Notes under the pieces: model-generated
What the model saw: the letters and a program-made list of their open reading frames with translations, nothing else
Told to the model about the DNA's origin: nothing
Databases searched by the model: none
Assembly (NCBI GenBank): GCA_012519205.1
Contig: JAAYQR010000017.1
Location: 1-64,000, forward strand
Direction of reading: 5' to 3'
Origin: Candidatus Epulonipiscium sp.
GTDB lineage: Bacteria > Bacillota > Clostridia > Lachnospirales > Defluviitaleaceae
Length of the DNA: 64,000 nt
Shown here: in pieces, positions 17,269 to 27,359 of the stretch
How positions within the stretch are numbered: position 1 is the first letter of the stretch
How the letters are laid out: every line of letters begins with the position of its first letter
Translations under genes and position numbers: made by a program

Positions 17269-18348
17269 ATGAAGGCAAACATACTATTAGAAGATGGAAC
17301 AATCCTTACCGGTCAGGCATTTGGTGATAATAAAACTGTATTTGGGGAGATTGTTTTTAATACATCTATGACAGGATATCAAGAAACTCTCACAGATCCT
17401 TCTTATGCAGGGCAGATTTTAGTTATGGCATATCCCTTAATAGGCAATTATGGAGTGAATATAGAGGATGTAGAATCAGATAGGATACAGGTAGGAGGCT
17501 TAATTGTTAAAGAATACTCTAGGTATGAAAGTAATTGGAAGAGTCAAGGGAAGTTGTCTAATTATCTAAAAAATCATGGGGTATTTGCTATCTCAGGTAT
17601 TGATACAAGGATGCTGACCAAAAAAATCAGAAATCAAGGAGTTATGAAATGTGTTTTAACAACTAAAGAAATTACGCAAGATTTAAAAGGACAATTAGAA
17701 AAATACACCCCCCCAAACAATCTAGTAGCCAATATTTCAACAAAGGAAATAAAAGAAGTAAAAGGAGAGGGAAAACATATAGGAATAGTGGACCTAGGGC
17801 TAAAAAAGGGGATGGTCAAACAAGTACAAAACATGGGATGTTCGGTTACTATTTTTCCTTGGGATATTACTTATACGAAATTACTTTCCTATAATCTCGA
17901 TGCACTCTTATTTTCAAATGGTCCGGGCAACCCTAAAGATATAAAAAATACAATTTATACTGCAGAAAAGCTAATAGGAAAGTTGCCATTATTTGGCATA
18001 TGCCTAGGTAATCAAGTCCTAGCTTTAGCACTAGGGGGAGATACCTATAAAATGAAATTCGGGCATAGGGGGGCAAACTACCCTGTGCTGGATTTGAGGA
18101 CCAACAAGGTTATGATTACTTCTCAAAGCCATGGCTATACCGTAAGTGATAAGGACAATAAGGAATTAGAAATCACCCATATTAACGTTAATGATTTTAC
18201 TGTAGAAGGTTTTTGTAATAACAAGTTAAATATTCATGCAGTGCAGTTCCAGCCAGAAGCGGGTCCGGGGCCCAATGATGCCAGTATACTCTTTAGAGAA
18301 TGGATAAATTTACTCGATAAGGGGGAAGAAGATGCCCAAGAATATTGA
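17269..18348 (+). CDS. carA: Carbamoyl-phosphate synthase small subunit (glutaminase), with an altered active site
   Basis: A 359-residue small subunit. An N-terminal CPSase domain ([20 protein letters not shown]) is followed by a class I glutamine amidotransferase domain with the nucleophile Cys in [13 protein letters not shown]. The catalytic triad motif, normally FHPEA, here reads [13 protein letters not shown]: the expected His is Gln (codon CAG near 18253). If real, glutamine hydrolysis should be poor and the enzyme may use ammonia. The ATG is 2 bases after argD and the end overlaps carB by 17 bases, so all are co-translated. Its place in the arg operon suggests the arginine-dedicated enzyme. 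Confidence 0.93.
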   Translation: MKANILLEDGTILTGQAFGDNKTVFGEIVFNTSMTGYQETLTDPSYAGQILVMAYPLIGNYGVNIEDVESDRIQVGGLIVKEYSRYESNWKSQGKLSNYLKNHGVFAISGIDTRMLTKKIRNQGVMKCVLTTKEITQDLKGQLEKYTPPNNLVANISTKEIKEVKGEGKHIGIVDLGLKKGMVKQVQNMGCSVTIFPWDITYTKLLSYNLDALLFSNGPGNPKDIKNTIYTAEKLIGKLPLFGICLGNQVLALALGGDTYKMKFGHRGANYPVLDLRTNKVMITSQSHGYTVSDKDNKELEITHINVNDFTVEGFCNNKLNIHAVQFQPEAGPGPNDASILFREWINLLDKGEEDAQEY

Positions 18349-21300
18349 ACTTAAAAAAGTAATGGTAATTGGTTCAGGTCCAATTATAATAGGTCAGGCT
18401 GCAGAATTTGATTACGCAGGAACCCAGGCCTGTAAGGCATTAAAAGAAGAAAACATAAAGGTTATATTAGTAAATAGTAATCCCGCCACAATTATGACCG
18501 ATGAGAATATGGCAGATAAAGTATATATACAACCTTTAGATGTAGAAGCATTTTCTTATATAATAAAAAAAGAAAGACCGGATGGACTTCTTCCTACATT
18601 AGGCGGTCAGACAGGATTAAATCTTGCGGTGGAACTAAAAGAGGCAGGAATATTGGATCAATACAGTGTAAAATTATTGGGGACTTCCTTAGAAGCAATT
18701 CAAAACGCAGAGGATAGGAAGAAGTTCAAAAAATTAATGACAAAAATCAATGAGCCTATTCCTAAAAGCAAGATTGTATCTTCTATGGAAGAAGGGATTG
18801 AATTTGCTAAGGAAATAGGATTCCCTATTATTGTAAGACCTGCATATACCCTAGGTGGAACCGGTGGTGGAATCGCCAATACTATAGAGGAACTAGAAAA
18901 AATACTTCATAGCGGCTTGATTTATAGTAGAATTCATCAGGTGCTCTTAGAACAAAGCGTTGCTGGTTGGAAGGAAATCGAATACGAAGTTTTGAGGGAT
19001 AGCAATGATACTTGTATTATTATATGTAATATGGAAAATCTTGATCCCGTAGGGATACACACAGGAGATAGTATTGTTGTTGCCCCTTCTCAGACCCTAA
19101 GAAAAGAAGAAGTATATATGCTTAAAAATTCTGCTATCAAAATAATAAGGGCCCTTAAAATAGAGGGAGGATGTAATGTGCAATTTGCTCTTAATCCCCT
19201 TAGCATGGAATATGTAGTCATAGAAGTTAATCCTAGGGTAAGTCGTTCTTCGGCTCTAGCTTCTAAGGCTTCTGGATATCCTATTGCAAAGATCTCTGCA
19301 AAGATAGCTATTGGGCTACATCTTCATGAGATACCAAATTATGTTACAGGTAAAACCAAGGCCTCTTTTGAACCTGCCATGGATTATATAGTAACTAAGA
19401 TTCCAAAATGGCCCTTTGATAAATTTGGATATGCCGATAGATTGTTGGGAACCCAAATGAAAGCAACAGGGGAAGTTATGGCCATTGATAGGAATTTTGA
19501 AAGTTCGTTTTTAAAAGCAGTGATTTCCCTTGAAGGAAAAGGTACGGGTCTAAGAAAAAAAGGTTTAAGTTCAAAAACCGACTTTGAAATTCTAAACAAA
19601 CTCAGCATAGCTGACGATCAGAGGATTTTTGTAGTGGCTGAAGCCTTAAGAAGAGATATGGGTATAGATATTGTTTACAATATTACTAAGATTGATAAAT
19701 GGTTTTTATATAAGATAAATCATATAGTCGAAATTGAAAAAAGACTTCAAAATGAACCTTTTACTGTAGAGTTATTAAAAGAAGCAGAAGAAATGGGTTT
19801 TACCGATATCGAGATTCAGGATTTATCCAAACAGCCTCTTTCCATGTTGGATACCTTAAGAAGAGCCCACAATATGTATCCGGTTTATAAAATGGTAGAC
19901 ACTTGTGGAGGGGAATTTGAATCTAATACCCCTTACTATTATTCCACCTACGAACAGGAAGACGAAAATATAATAAGCAAAAAAGAAAAAATTATTGTTA
20001 TAGGTTCGGGGCCCATTAGAATAGGACAGGGTATCGAATTTGACTATTGTTCCGTTCATGCAGTTTGGGGAATAGAAGAGGCAGGATATCAATCAATAAT
20101 TATTAACAATAATCCAGAAACCGTAAGTACAGATTTTGATACGGCAGGGAAACTTTATTTTGAACCCCTATTTATCGAGGATGTATATAACGTTATAAGA
20201 AAAGAAATGCCAAAGGGTGTTATTGTTCAATTTGGGGGGCAAACAGCAATCAATCTAGCCCCCAAATTATTAAAACGGGGGGTACAAATACTAGGTACTT
20301 CTGTAGACTCTATTGACGTGGCAGAAGATAGAAAATTATTTGAACAGCTACTTCGGGAACTAGATATTCCTCAACCTAAGGGCTATGCTGTAATCAATAT
20401 GGAAGAAGCAATAAAAGTAGCAAAAAAGATTGGATATCCCGTGTTAGTAAGGCCTTCCTATGTTATTGGAGGAAGGGCAATGCAGGTGGTATATTCCGAA
20501 AGCGAGTTAAGAGGATATGTAAAAGAAGCAGCCTCCCTCTCAACGGAACACCCTATTTTAATAGATGAATATATAGAAGGAAAAGAAGTAGAAGTTGATG
20601 CGATTTCTGATAGAGAAGATATATTAATACCGGGTATTATGGAACATGTTGAAAGAACGGGGGTTCATTCAGGGGATAGCATTTGTGTCTACCCACCTCA
20701 GAATCTTTCACAAAATATAATCAAGATCATAACCCAATATACTAAAAAAATAGCTAAGGCATTGCAAGTAATAGGACTTATGAACATTCAGTTTGTCGTA
20801 AAAGATGAAAAAGTATATGTAATAGAAGTTAATCCGAGGGCCTCAAGGACTGTACCCATCTTAAGCAAGGCAACAAAAATCCCTATGGTAAATGTTGCAG
20901 TAAAAGTTATCTTAGGAGAAAGATTAAAGGAACTTGGATTTGGAGTAGGATTATATAAAAATAATAATCTTGTAGCTGTAAAGGCTCCTGTATTTTCATT
21001 TCAAAAACTCAATAATGTTGATGTGGCCTTAACTCCAGAGATGAAGTCCACAGGTGAAGTTTTGGGAGTAGATTCTAGTTATGAAAAGGCCTTGATAAAG
21101 GCATTCAAAGGGGCAGGTTATACCTTCCCAGATGGGGGGAATGTATTCGTATCTCTAAATGAGAAGGATAAAAAAGAGGCATTTGAAATTTTAGAAACCT
21201 TAAAAGGATTGGGATTTGAGCTTGCAGGAAGTGAAGGGACAGCAAGGTATTTCTCAGAGAAAGGGTTAAAAATAAAAGTCCTTTCACTGAATAAATTTGA

Positions 21301-21526
21301 TGAAATTTATAATGCAATGAAAAACAAAACTATAACTATGGTCATTAACACACCTACATTAGGTAAAAATCCAAATAAAAATGGATTCAAGATTAGAAAT
21401 GCTGCCCAACAAATAAATATCCCTTGTTTTACATCCTTAGATACGGTAGGAGCATATATTAAGGCTTATAAAACATATAATGAAAAACAGTTCCTAACAT
21501 ATGAAACAATGAATTATTACATATAA
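18332..21526 (+). CDS. carB: Carbamoyl-phosphate synthase large subunit
   Basis: A 1064-residue enzyme with two ATP-grasp halves, each beginning with a similar motif ([20 protein letters not shown] near residue 12; [19 protein letters not shown] near residue 556), followed by a C-terminal MGS-like allosteric domain ([20 protein letters not shown]). Full length for the family. It overlaps carA by 17 bases and is followed 16 bases later by argF. It makes carbamoyl phosphate, which ArgF uses next. Confidence 0.98.
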   Translation: MPKNIELKKVMVIGSGPIIIGQAAEFDYAGTQACKALKEENIKVILVNSNPATIMTDENMADKVYIQPLDVEAFSYIIKKERPDGLLPTLGGQTGLNLAVELKEAGILDQYSVKLLGTSLEAIQNAEDRKKFKKLMTKINEPIPKSKIVSSMEEGIEFAKEIGFPIIVRPAYTLGGTGGGIANTIEELEKILHSGLIYSRIHQVLLEQSVAGWKEIEYEVLRDSNDTCIIICNMENLDPVGIHTGDSIVVAPSQTLRKEEVYMLKNSAIKIIRALKIEGGCNVQFALNPLSMEYVVIEVNPRVSRSSALASKASGYPIAKISAKIAIGLHLHEIPNYVTGKTKASFEPAMDYIVTKIPKWPFDKFGYADRLLGTQMKATGEVMAIDRNFESSFLKAVISLEGKGTGLRKKGLSSKTDFEILNKLSIADDQRIFVVAEALRRDMGIDIVYNITKIDKWFLYKINHIVEIEKRLQNEPFTVELLKEAEEMGFTDIEIQDLSKQPLSMLDTLRRAHNMYPVYKMVDTCGGEFESNTPYYYSTYEQEDENIISKKEKIIVIGSGPIRIGQGIEFDYCSVHAVWGIEEAGYQSIIINNNPETVSTDFDTAGKLYFEPLFIEDVYNVIRKEMPKGVIVQFGGQTAINLAPKLLKRGVQILGTSVDSIDVAEDRKLFEQLLRELDIPQPKGYAVINMEEAIKVAKKIGYPVLVRPSYVIGGRAMQVVYSESELRGYVKEAASLSTEHPILIDEYIEGKEVEVDAISDREDILIPGIMEHVERTGVHSGDSICVYPPQNLSQNIIKIITQYTKKIAKALQVIGLMNIQFVVKDEKVYVIEVNPRASRTVPILSKATKIPMVNVAVKVILGERLKELGFGVGLYKNNNLVAVKAPVFSFQKLNNVDVALTPEMKSTGEVLGVDSSYEKALIKAFKGAGYTFPDGGNVFVSLNEKDKKEAFEILETLKGLGFELAGSEGTARYFSEKGLKIKVLSLNKFDEIYNAMKNKTITMVINTPTLGKNPNKNGFKIRNAAQQINIPCFTSLDTVGAYIKAYKTYNEKQFLTYETMNYYI

Positions 21527-21542
21527 AGATAGGAGGATTTCT

Positions 21543-22484
21543 ATGGGAATGAACTTAAGAGGGAGAAGTCTTTTAACCCTAAAGGACCTTACCCCTGCAG
21601 AAATAAAATATTTATTAGATTTAGCAGAGGATTTAAAAAGAAAAAAACGAATGGGCATACAAGGAAATCTTTTAAAAGGTAAAAATATTGCCCTCATTTT
21701 TGAAAAGCCTTCTACACGAACAAGATGTGCTTTTACAATAGGTTGTATTGATGAAGGGGCCCATCCTGAATATTTAGGAAAAGATGATATTCAATTAGGC
21801 CATAAGGAATCTGTAGAAGATACGGCAAGGGTATTGGGTAGACTGTTTGATGGAATACAGTTTAGAGGATTTGAACAAAAAACTGTGGAAAAACTTGCAA
21901 AATACAGTGGAGTACCAGTTTGGAATGGTTTAACCGATAGGTATCATCCTACACAAATTCTTGCGGATTTTTTAACTGTTAAAGAGAAATTTGGATATTT
22001 AAAAGGAATTCGTTTTGTATATGTTGGAGATGGGAGAAATAATATGGGAAACAGTTTAATGATAGGCGCATCTAAAATGGGTATGGATTTTGTCATAGCC
22101 GCACCAAAAAGCCTATGGCCTGAAGAGTTGCTTATTGAAGAATGCAAAGACTTTGCAAAGGAATCTGGAGGTAAAATCACCATTACAGAAGATGTTGATT
22201 TTGCTGTATTAGGGGCCGATGTTATTTATACCGATGTTTGGTGTTCCATGGGTGAAGAAGAAAAGGGAAAGGAACGCATTGAGCTATTAAAGCCTTACCA
22301 AGTCAATGGGACATTGATGAATAAAACTAAAAAAGAAGAAACATTATTTATGCATTGTCTTCCAGCAGTTAAAGGTAATGAGGTAACTGAAGAAGTGTTT
22401 GAGGGAAAGGCTTCAGTAGTTTTTGATGAAGCGGAAAATAGAATGCACACCATTAAAGCGGTTATGGTTGCCACATTGGCTTAG
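21543..22484 (+). CDS. argF: Ornithine carbamoyltransferase
   Basis: A 313-residue enzyme that joins carbamoyl phosphate to ornithine, giving citrulline. The carbamoyl phosphate motif [12 protein letters not shown] and the ornithine-binding [10 protein letters not shown] are both present. SD AGGAGG precedes the ATG. Last gene of the argD-carAB-argF operon. I see no strong terminator after it; the next unit begins with its own promoter. The anabolic form is inferred from context; argF and argI/arcB forms cannot be separated by sequence alone. Confidence 0.97.
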   Translation: MGMNLRGRSLLTLKDLTPAEIKYLLDLAEDLKRKKRMGIQGNLLKGKNIALIFEKPSTRTRCAFTIGCIDEGAHPEYLGKDDIQLGHKESVEDTARVLGRLFDGIQFRGFEQKTVEKLAKYSGVPVWNGLTDRYHPTQILADFLTVKEKFGYLKGIRFVYVGDGRNNMGNSLMIGASKMGMDFVIAAPKSLWPEELLIEECKDFAKESGGKITITEDVDFAVLGADVIYTDVWCSMGEEEKGKERIELLKPYQVNGTLMNKTKKEETLFMHCLPAVKGNEVTEEVFEGKASVVFDEAENRMHTIKAVMVATLA

Positions 22485-22514
22485 CATAATTGGAAAATTA
22501 TAATTAATAATACA

Positions 22515-22543
22515 TTGACGAATTTTATGTTTTTAGATATAAT
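22515..22543 (+). promoter_or_regulatory. Promoter of serC-serA
   Basis: TTGACG (22515-22520) and TATAAT (22538-22543) are separated by exactly 17 bases. The leader would be about 65 nt, too short for a T-box or known serine riboswitch, and I see none. Confidence 0.7.
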
Positions 22544-22613
22544 TTTTAGAAAAGATTGTTAGCAAAATATCAAGTAATTTTGTAAAAACATCTTCAATAT
22601 TAGGAGGGGTAAA

Positions 22614-23696
22614 ATGAATAGAGTGTTTAATTTTTCAGCAGGGCCTTCAATGTTGCCTTTAGAAGCTTTAAAAAGGGCACAGGAGGAATTGGTTTGTTAT
22701 AAAGATGCAGGAATGTCAGTAATGGAAATGAGCCACCGTTCAAAAGCTTATGAAGCTATTATTAATGAAGCTGAAGCGGTACTTAGGGATATTATGAACA
22801 TTCCTCAAAATTACAAGGTTCTGTTCTTGCAGGGGGGAGCTTCTAGTCAATTTGCCATGGTTCCCCTAAATCTTTTTAGGAAGAGTAAAAAAGCAGATTA
22901 TGTAAATACAGGGATGTGGTCTAAGAAAGCTATAGCTGAAGCAAAAAGATATGGAACTATAAATGTAGTTGCAACTTCTGAAGATTCAACCTTTAATTAT
23001 ATTCCAGAGTTAGATAAAAATACTTTTTCACTGGATGCAGATTATTTTTACATAACAACCAATAATACAATTTATGGAACAAGGTATACTGACTTACCTG
23101 ATACAGGAAATATTCCTTTGGTTGCAGATATGTCATCAAATATTTTATCAGAAGTATACGATATAAATAAATTTGGAATAATTTTTGCAGGAGCACAAAA
23201 GAACATGGGACCTGCAGGTCTTACTGTTGTTATTATTCGTGAGGATTTAATTGGTCATGCTATGGATATTACTCCTACCATGTTCAATTATCAAACCCAT
23301 GCGGATAATGCTTCAATGTTTAATACACCGCCTACATATAGTATTTATATTGCAAAACTGGTTTTTGAGTGGGTTAAAGCAATGGGCGGCGTATCAGCTA
23401 TGGAAAAAATAAATGAAGAAAAAGCTGGACTTATTTATGAGTTACTAGATAATTCTAACTTTTACAGAGGAACAGTTGTTCCTAAGGACCGCTCCTTAAT
23501 GAATATACCTTTTGTAACCCATTCCGATGAATTAGATGCAAAATTTGTAAAAGAGGCTACTAAAAAAGGTTTAGTTAATTTAAAAGGTCATAGAAGTGTT
23601 GGAGGAATGCGTGCAAGTATTTATAATGCTATGCCCATAGAAGGAGTTAAGGCTTTAGTTGATTTTATGAAAACATTTGAAATGGAAAATCGATAG
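22614..23696 (+). CDS. serC: Phosphoserine aminotransferase
   Basis: A 360-residue class V aminotransferase with the hallmark N-terminus NFSAGPSMLP. The PLP Lys lies in FAGAQKNMGPAGL, and the C-terminal GHRSVGGMRASIYNA binds the phosphate. It converts 3-phosphohydroxypyruvate to phosphoserine. SD AGGAGG before the ATG. It is co-transcribed with serA, which supplies its substrate and begins 10 bases after its stop. Confidence 0.97.
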   Translation: MNRVFNFSAGPSMLPLEALKRAQEELVCYKDAGMSVMEMSHRSKAYEAIINEAEAVLRDIMNIPQNYKVLFLQGGASSQFAMVPLNLFRKSKKADYVNTGMWSKKAIAEAKRYGTINVVATSEDSTFNYIPELDKNTFSLDADYFYITTNNTIYGTRYTDLPDTGNIPLVADMSSNILSEVYDINKFGIIFAGAQKNMGPAGLTVVIIREDLIGHAMDITPTMFNYQTHADNASMFNTPPTYSIYIAKLVFEWVKAMGGVSAMEKINEEKAGLIYELLDNSNFYRGTVVPKDRSLMNIPFVTHSDELDAKFVKEATKKGLVNLKGHRSVGGMRASIYNAMPIEGVKALVDFMKTFEMENR

Positions 23697-23706
23697 GGGG
23701 AGCAAG

Positions 23707-24870
23707 ATGTTTAAAATAAAGACTTTAAATAATATAGCAGAAGTGGGGTTAGAACTGTTACCTAAGGATACCTATGAAGTTTCTACCGAGGGTAATAACC
23801 CTGATGGGATTTTAGTTAGAAGTGCTAAAATGCATGATATGGAATTACCTGCTTCACTTAAAGCAATAGCAAGGGCAGGGGCAGGGGTTAATAATATTCC
23901 TGTGGATATTTGCTCAGAAAAAGGCATAGTTGTATTTAATACTCCAGGAGCTAACGCCAATGGAGTTAAGGAATTAGCATTAGCGGGGCTTCTTATTTCA
24001 TCTAGGAAGATTGTTGATGGGATTAATTGGACCAAAAGTTTAAAGGGCAAAAACGATGAAGTACCCAAGTTAGTGGAAAAGGGCAAGGGAGGATTTGCAG
24101 GTCCCGAATTATTAGGTAAAAAGTTAGGAGTAATAGGTTTAGGAGCTATTGGGGTATTAGTAGCCAATGCGGCAAAATCCCTGGGAATGGATGTGCAAGG
24201 ATATGACCCATATATTTCTATAGATGCAGCATGGGGGTTATCTAGGTCAGTCCATAGAGCTTGCAGTCTTGATACTTTACTCTCTGAGTGTGATTACATT
24301 ACAATTCATGTACCTTTAATGGATGCAACAAAATATATGCTTAATAAAGAAACTTTTGCTCTTATGAAAAGGGGAGTAAGACTCTTAAATTTCTCTAGAG
24401 GAGAATTGGTTAATAATGCTGATTTAAAAGAAGCTATTAAGGAAGGTATAGTATCTTGCTATGTTACGGATTTCCCATCAGAAGATTTGATAGACATAGA
24501 GAATATTATCACTATTCCTCACCTAGGAGCTTCCACTCCAGAATCTGAAGATAACTGCGCAATTATGGCGGCGAAACAGATGAAAAATTATCTAGAACAT
24601 GGAAACATTAAAAATTCGGTTAATTTCCCAGATTGTGAAATGCCCCGATCAACTAATAATCGTACGGTTGTAGCCCATAAAAATGTTCCCAATATGGTAG
24701 GACAGGTGACTACTACCCTTGCAAATGCTGGGGTAAATATTATGGACATGATGAATAAGAGTAAAAAAGATTGGGCGTATACTATGATTGATTCTGATAA
24801 AAAGGTATCAGATGAAATTGTAGAAAAATTAAAAGCAATAAATGGAATTCTTTCTGTTAGAACATTATAA
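23707..24870 (+). CDS. serA: D-3-phosphoglycerate dehydrogenase, short form with ACT domain
   Basis: A 387-residue NAD-dependent dehydrogenase, the first step of serine synthesis. The Rossmann motif is GVIGLGAIGVLVANAA. The catalytic Arg and His regions are NFSRGELVNN and IPHLGASTPES. Residues after about 315 form an ACT domain (VGQVTTTLANAGVNIMDM), which suggests feedback by serine or another amino acid. I chose ATG 23707 because GGGGGAG lies 6 bases before it; an earlier in-frame ATG at 23677 lies within serC. Second gene of serCA, followed by a terminator. Confidence 0.95.
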   Translation: MFKIKTLNNIAEVGLELLPKDTYEVSTEGNNPDGILVRSAKMHDMELPASLKAIARAGAGVNNIPVDICSEKGIVVFNTPGANANGVKELALAGLLISSRKIVDGINWTKSLKGKNDEVPKLVEKGKGGFAGPELLGKKLGVIGLGAIGVLVANAAKSLGMDVQGYDPYISIDAAWGLSRSVHRACSLDTLLSECDYITIHVPLMDATKYMLNKETFALMKRGVRLLNFSRGELVNNADLKEAIKEGIVSCYVTDFPSEDLIDIENIITIPHLGASTPESEDNCAIMAAKQMKNYLEHGNIKNSVNFPDCEMPRSTNNRTVVAHKNVPNMVGQVTTTLANAGVNIMDMMNKSKKDWAYTMIDSDKKVSDEIVEKLKAINGILSVRTL

Positions 24871-24888
24871 AATATAATAGTAACTATA

Positions 24889-24929
24889 AAAAACAGCAGA
24901 ATTGATAGGGTATTCAATCTGCTGTTTTT
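24889..24929 (+). terminator. Terminator after serA
   Basis: AAAAACAGCAGA pairs perfectly with TCTGCTGTTTTT around a loop of 17 bases that can pair a little further (TTGA/TTCAA). It is followed by T and A residues. Confidence 0.8.
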
Positions 24930-24955
24930 AAAAAGTAATATTAGGAGGTTAATAA

Positions 24956-25741
24956 ATGGAAAATGAAAAAACAGGCTTTTTTTCGAAGATTTTAAAGAGT
25001 ATAACTGACTTTAAAATGTATCCTTTAATAATTAAGGAATCTGTTGGAAGGGCTATAGGTTATTTGGTACTTCTTTCCCTAATTATTGGTCTACTAGGAT
25101 GTATTAAACCTATTTACTTAACAAATAAAGTTATCGATATGGCTGTAAAAACCTTTGAATCAGAAATACCTTATTTCAATCTAAGCAATGGGGAATTAAC
25201 CGTAGAGGATGAAATGCCTATGGTCTTTGAACAAGGCAGTCAGATTATAATAATTGATACTACAAATCAAATTGATAAAGGGATACTTAATGATTATTAT
25301 CAAGGATTTATTCTGTACAAAAACAGTATGATTAACAAACAAGGGCCTCAATATCAGGAGATAAAGTATACAGATTTGGGGAATTTAGAATTTGATAGAG
25401 ATTCTATAAAGGCTTTTATGCCTAAATTAAAGTATATAATCATTCCTATTATTATTGTTTTTGTAATACTAGGAGCTGTATTGGGGAAATTATTTAGTTC
25501 TCTTATAGTAAGCATATTAGGGCTTATAGTAAATGCAATAAGCAAAGGAAATCTTAAATATGATGGTATTTATAAGATAGGAATTTATTCCCTGACCCTA
25601 CCTTCAATCATAAAACTAGTTATAAAACAAATCCCAATCCGTATACCATTCTTTGGGATGATGTTTTTCTTCGCTTATTATGCAATAATTATCATATATA
25701 TCTATAAAGCAATCATAGAAGTAAAGACAGAAAGTCTTTAA
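24956..25741 (+). CDS. DUF1189 family membrane protein
   Basis: A 261-residue protein. The start SKILKSITDFKMYPLIIKES, one membrane segment near residue 40, an extracytoplasmic part of about 110 residues and three or four further segments match DUF1189. The function of the family is unknown; it is common in Bacillota membranes. SD AGGAGG before the ATG. A single gene, convergent with the regulator that follows, their stop codons being 2 bases apart. Confidence 0.85.
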   Translation: MENEKTGFFSKILKSITDFKMYPLIIKESVGRAIGYLVLLSLIIGLLGCIKPIYLTNKVIDMAVKTFESEIPYFNLSNGELTVEDEMPMVFEQGSQIIIIDTTNQIDKGILNDYYQGFILYKNSMINKQGPQYQEIKYTDLGNLEFDRDSIKAFMPKLKYIIIPIIIVFVILGAVLGKLFSSLIVSILGLIVNAISKGNLKYDGIYKIGIYSLTLPSIIKLVIKQIPIRIPFFGMMFFFAYYAIIIIYIYKAIIEVKTESL

Positions 25742-25750
25742 TATTAAAGA
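25735..25750. repeat. Short palindrome holding both stop codons of convergent genes
   Basis: TCTTTAATATTAAAGA is a perfect 16-bp palindrome. It contains the TAA of the DUF1189 gene (25739-25741) and of the minus-strand regulator (25744-25746). It is too AT-rich to be a strong terminator by itself. Confidence 0.5.
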
Positions 25751-27198
25751 AGAGGTGTAATAGAAGCCGGTACATTTATCATATTTTCTATTACATCTTT
25801 TATTTTTTTGACTCCTTTTTCAATCTGTTCCTCATCCACAGCCGCAAAACTAATTCTTATGGAGGAAAATGAATCCTGTGTAATGGAAAATAAAGAACCG
25901 GGAGTAAGAATAACATCTCTTGATAGTAACAAGTCACATAGGGAACTTACAGAGATTTCTTCCTTGAATTTAACCCATATACTTAATCCACCTTGGGGAG
26001 GAGTATAAGTCATATAATCCTTTAGGTAATTATCCAAAGAGTTAGTTAGGGTGTTATATCTTTTTTCATAAATATCGCATATTTTTCCAATATGTTTTTT
26101 CCATAGTTCTTTTCTAAGGTATAAATCAAAAACCCTTTGGATAAAACTAGAGGTTGAAATATCGGTTGTATGTTTAGCGGATAGGATATAATCTAATAGT
26201 GTTTTAGGAACAACCAAAAAACCCAAACGTAACCCCGGCATTAGGATTTTCGAAAAACTTTTAATATAGATAACCCGATTTCTATGGTCCAAAGCCTTTA
26301 GGGGGATATTAGGCTGTTTTGAGTAATTTAAATCACTTAAATAATCGTCCTCGATGATATAGATATTATATTTTTCAGCCAAATCTAGGATAATTCGTTT
26401 CTTTTTTAATGAATAAGAATATCCTGTAGGATTTTGATAATAAGGCATTATATATATAAATTTAGGGTGATAAAGTTTTAGATAGTCTTCTAGGATAGAA
26501 GTATCCATTCCATCGGATTCTAAAGGCACCTCTACTATCCGCGCTCCACGACTTTGAAAAGCAGCAATAGCCCCATGATAAGTTGGTTTTTCAACAAATA
26601 AGGTATCTCCAAATTGTAGCAATGCCTTAGAGAGTATATCTATACCTTGTTGTGCCCCTGAAATTATTTGGATTTTATCTTGGGTAGCGTGTATTCCATA
26701 GTTCTCCAGATAATCCCCTATAGCTTCCCGGAGTCTATCATATCCTTGACTTTCTTGGTAACTAAATGCATCTCCCCTATCCCTATCAAGGACTTCATTT
26801 AACACTAATTTAAAATCATCCACGGGAAACATATCGGTGGTAGGAGAAATACTAGCAAAATTAATAGTATTTTTAGTCATAGTAATCTGTTTTAATTGAA
26901 TATCCTTATTGGGTTCTTGAATAATAGGAGAGGATAATGCCTCTAAAGGAAGGGGAGAAACATAAGTGCCGCTCCCCATCTGGGCATATACTATTCCCTT
27001 GTTTTCTAAATATTTATATGCATTAACCACGGTTACATTATTAATTTTAAGCTGTGATGCAAGCTTACGGATAGTAGGAAGTTTCATATTGGGCTTTAAG
27101 ATGCCATTTTGAATAAATTCATATAAAGCATCCCCTAGTTGTTGATAAAGAGGGGTCTTTCTATTTTTATCTAACTGTATCGATACAAAATGATTCAT
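25744..27198 (-). CDS. pdxR: MocR-family GntR/aminotransferase regulator, probably PdxR
   Basis: A 484-residue regulator. Residues 1-75 are a GntR winged helix (TPLYQQLGDALYEFIQNGIL; TIRKLASQLKINNVTVVNAYK). The remainder is a PLP-dependent class I aminotransferase fold, with the PLP Lys probably in YIKSFSKILMPGLRLG. MocR proteins sense PLP; those beside pdxS/pdxST activate vitamin B6 synthesis, so PdxR is the likely role (inference from context). I chose ATG 27198 because GGGAGG is 9-10 bases upstream; an ATG at 27222 precedes this SD. It is divergent from pdxS. The palindrome TGTATCGATACA occurs both in the intergenic region and inside this gene's 5' end. Confidence 0.88.
   Translation of the reverse strand: MNHFVSIQLDKNRKTPLYQQLGDALYEFIQNGILKPNMKLPTIRKLASQLKINNVTVVNAYKYLENKGIVYAQMGSGTYVSPLPLEALSSPIIQEPNKDIQLKQITMTKNTINFASISPTTDMFPVDDFKLVLNEVLDRDRGDAFSYQESQGYDRLREAIGDYLENYGIHATQDKIQIISGAQQGIDILSKALLQFGDTLFVEKPTYHGAIAAFQSRGARIVEVPLESDGMDTSILEDYLKLYHPKFIYIMPYYQNPTGYSYSLKKKRIILDLAEKYNIYIIEDDYLSDLNYSKQPNIPLKALDHRNRVIYIKSFSKILMPGLRLGFLVVPKTLLDYILSAKHTTDISTSSFIQRVFDLYLRKELWKKHIGKICDIYEKRYNTLTNSLDNYLKDYMTYTPPQGGLSIWVKFKEEISVSSLCDLLLSRDVILTPGSLFSITQDSFSSIRISFAAVDEEQIEKGVKKIKDVIENMINVPASITPLL
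27176..27187. promoter_or_regulatory. Candidate operator inside the 5' end of the MocR gene
   Basis: Perfect palindrome TGTATCGATACA, identical to the copy at 27292-27303, with centres 116 bp apart (about 11 helical turns). It lies within the first codons of the regulator gene, encoding part of FVSIQL. Proposed as a binding site for the regulator itself. Confidence 0.5.
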
Positions 27199-27291
27199 TT
27201 TATAAAATCCTCCCTTAGTCATTGATTTAACCTATTATATAAGTATAATGATTATAATGTAAAGATACTCTTTTATGTAAGGATGCTAAAG

Positions 27292-27303
27292 TGTATCGAT
27301 ACA
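27292..27303. promoter_or_regulatory. Candidate operator in the pdxR-pdxS intergenic region
   Basis: Perfect palindrome TGTATCGATACA, 57 bases before the pdxS start. It is the second copy of the motif at 27176-27187. The position fits control of pdxS and of the divergent regulator. Confidence 0.55.
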
Positions 27304-27359
27304 ATATTTTATCATACTAAATATCAAATGTCTATTTCCAAGACATAGGAGGAGAAAAA

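Noticed and set aside
22544-22613. T-box or serine-responsive leader before serC
   Set aside because: The leader from the proposed promoter is only about 65 nt and has neither a T-box sequence nor terminator/antiterminator stems.
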